The notes beneath the pieces are model-generated. The model did not search any database and was not told the DNA's origin. It worked only from the letters and a program-made list of their open reading frames with translations. A stretch of DNA of 64,000 nt from Devosia nitrariae (GTDB lineage: Bacteria > Pseudomonadota > Alphaproteobacteria > Rhizobiales > Devosiaceae). The first letter of the stretch is position 1. Each line of letters begins with the position of its first letter. The translations under genes were made by a program, and so were the position numbers. The stretch covers positions 124,001 to 188,000 of the forward strand of contig NZ_BSNS01000009.1 in assembly GCF_030160115.1 (NCBI RefSeq), given 5' to 3'. This document shows positions 63,062 to 64,000 of the stretch, piece after piece.

Positions 63062-64000
63062 TCACATCCGCTGCCCTGTACGGGCGTCGAATAGGTTTGC
63101 CTTGCCCCGAAGAAAGCCGACCGAGACGGCTTGGCCCGGTGCCAGCGCCGAGGCGATGGCCGGGTCGATGCGCAAGGCGAGCAGCTCGTCCTCGAAGCGG
63201 AAATACGCGCTGGCGTCGGGCCCGGTGCGCTCGGCATATTGGACCGGCACGTTGAACACCCCCGCCGCCCCCTCGACCGAACCGTCTGGCGTGCCGAAGT
63301 GCTCGGGCCGCAGTCCCGCGATGATTTCGGCGCCATCCTCGGGCCGCGCGGAAAAATCATAGTCGGAAACGTCGAGACGTATGCCCGAGCCGAAGATGGC
63401 CTCCGTACGGCCGTTGGCGAGCGACAGCTTCGCCTTGCGCAGGTTCATCGCCGGGGAGCCGATGAACCCGGCAACGAAGAGGTTGGCCGGTCTCTCGTAA
63501 ATCTCGTCGGGCGTGCCGAACTGCTGGATGACGCCGGCATTCATCACCGCGATCTTGGTGGCCATGGTCATGGCCTCGATCTGGTCGTGGGTGACGTAGA
63601 CGACGGTGTGGTTGAGCTCGTCGTGGAGCCTCTTGATCTCCATGCGCATTTCGGTGCGCAGCTTGGCGTCGAGATTGCTGAGCGGCTCGTCGAACAGGAA
63701 CACCCCGACGTTCTTGACCAGCGCCCGCCCGATGGCGACGCGCTGGCGCTGCCCGCCCGAAAGCTGCGCCGGCTTGCGGTCGAGCAGCGGCTCGATCTGC
63801 AGGAGTTTCGCCGCCCAGGCGACGCGCCGCTCGATTTCGTCGGCGGGCAGCTTCGAGGAGACGAGCCCGAACTTGAGGTTTCCGCGCACCGTCTTGGTCG
63901 GATAGAGCGCGTAGGACTGGAACACCATGGCCAACCCCCGATCCTTGGGATCGAGGTCGGTGACGTCGCGGTCTCCGATGACAATGCGTCCATCGGTAAC
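63062..64000 (-). CDS. ABC sugar importer ATPase (UgpC type), partial
   Basis: The minus-strand frame is open to the right edge, so the N-terminus with Walker A is outside the window. Visible parts are [22 protein letters not shown] (Q-loop), [15 protein letters not shown] (signature), [13 protein letters not shown] (Walker B), YVTHDQ (switch) and a C-terminal OB-type domain. An internal ATG at 63934 is not the true start. It serves the importer whose binding protein follows. Confidence 0.94.
   Translation of the reverse strand, partial: VTDGRIVIGDRDVTDLDPKDRGLAMVFQSYALYPTKTVRGNLKFGLVSSKLPADEIERRVAWAAKLLQIEPLLDRKPAQLSGGQRQRVAIGRALVKNVGVFLFDEPLSNLDAKLRTEMRMEIKRLHDELNHTVVYVTHDQIEAMTMATKIAVMNAGVIQQFGTPDEIYERPANLFVAGFIGSPAMNLRKAKLSLANGRTEAIFGSGIRLDVSDYDFSARPEDGAEIIAGLRPEHFGTPDGSVEGAAGVFNVPVQYAERTGPDASAYFRFEDELLALRIDPAIASALAPGQAVSVGFLRGKANLFDARTGQRM

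Overview
The window looks like chromosomal DNA from a high-GC alphaproteobacterium, most likely of the Hyphomicrobiales (rhizobia/Devosia-like group). The evidence is gene content: many TRAP and ABC importers each paired with a local regulator, a Ku/LigD end-joining locus, UgpC-type ATPases, DUF6894-type small proteins and GC-rich REP-like palindromes. The genus cannot be fixed from the sequence alone. No rRNA, tRNA, IS element, prophage or CRISPR array was seen. Genes are tightly packed, with many 1-14 base overlaps, and no gene-free stretch exceeds 300 bases.

Bases 1-9.8 kb: a hydroxyproline/proline-type operon (proline-racemase-family enzyme with Ser in place of the first catalytic Cys, plus a delta1-pyrroline-2-carboxylate-reductase-like enzyme); a GbsR/MarR-type regulator divergent from a MacB-like ABC export system with HlyD adaptor; a dienelactone-hydrolase-like gene with an apparent 5' frameshift; and a LysR regulator divergent from an exported AhpD-like protein and an ABM-fold protein.

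9.8-15.7 kb (minus strand): a DNA-repair run, ligD, ku, a TPR protein with BRCT-like and MerR-like N-terminal parts, an alpha/beta hydrolase and xthA. The last four are tightly spaced or overlapping, so they are probably co-transcribed.

15.7-31.3 kb: a sugar-acid (probably uronate) catabolic region. It has a TRAP importer, a GntR regulator with an SDR and an Ldh-type dehydrogenase, a second GntR regulator, two Gfo/Idh/MocA oxidoreductases, and a sugar ABC importer ending in mannonate dehydratase (uxuA). Three FadR-type operator-like palindromes precede the ABC operon. A flavoprotein and a GNAT acetyltransferase follow.

32-43.7 kb: a surface-polysaccharide region with a HAD-UbiA fusion and GtrA (a likely polyprenyl-phospho-pentose donor pathway), an O-antigen-ligase-like protein, a GMC oxidoreductase with a small Tat-signal partner, a GT-C-like membrane protein, a Wzz-type protein, a BioF2/FemAB-like acyltransferase, a Wzx-like flippase and a degenerate GGDEF protein. 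An AT-rich leader and an intrinsic-terminator-like hairpin lie directly before its first gene.

43.7-48.1 kb: phosphoribosyltransferase, aminotransferase, Tat-exported PhoD-type phosphatase and a glycerophosphodiester phosphodiesterase.

48.4-59.4 kb: the most unusual locus. A LacI regulator heads an operon with an LplB/YtcP-type ABC importer, two ADP-ribosylglycohydrolase-fold enzymes (one fused to a C-terminal beta-rich region), a UgpC-type ATPase, a CaiB-type CoA-transferase and a CitE-type lyase. Two near-identical LacI-type palindromes mark it as one regulon. The layout suggests import of a glycoside-like compound, its cleavage, and CoA-dependent splitting of a released hydroxy acid; the substrate is unknown.

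59.5-64 kb: a small DUF6894-type gene, a secreted hypothetical protein, and a minus-strand sugar ABC/isomerase/VOC operon that runs off the right edge.
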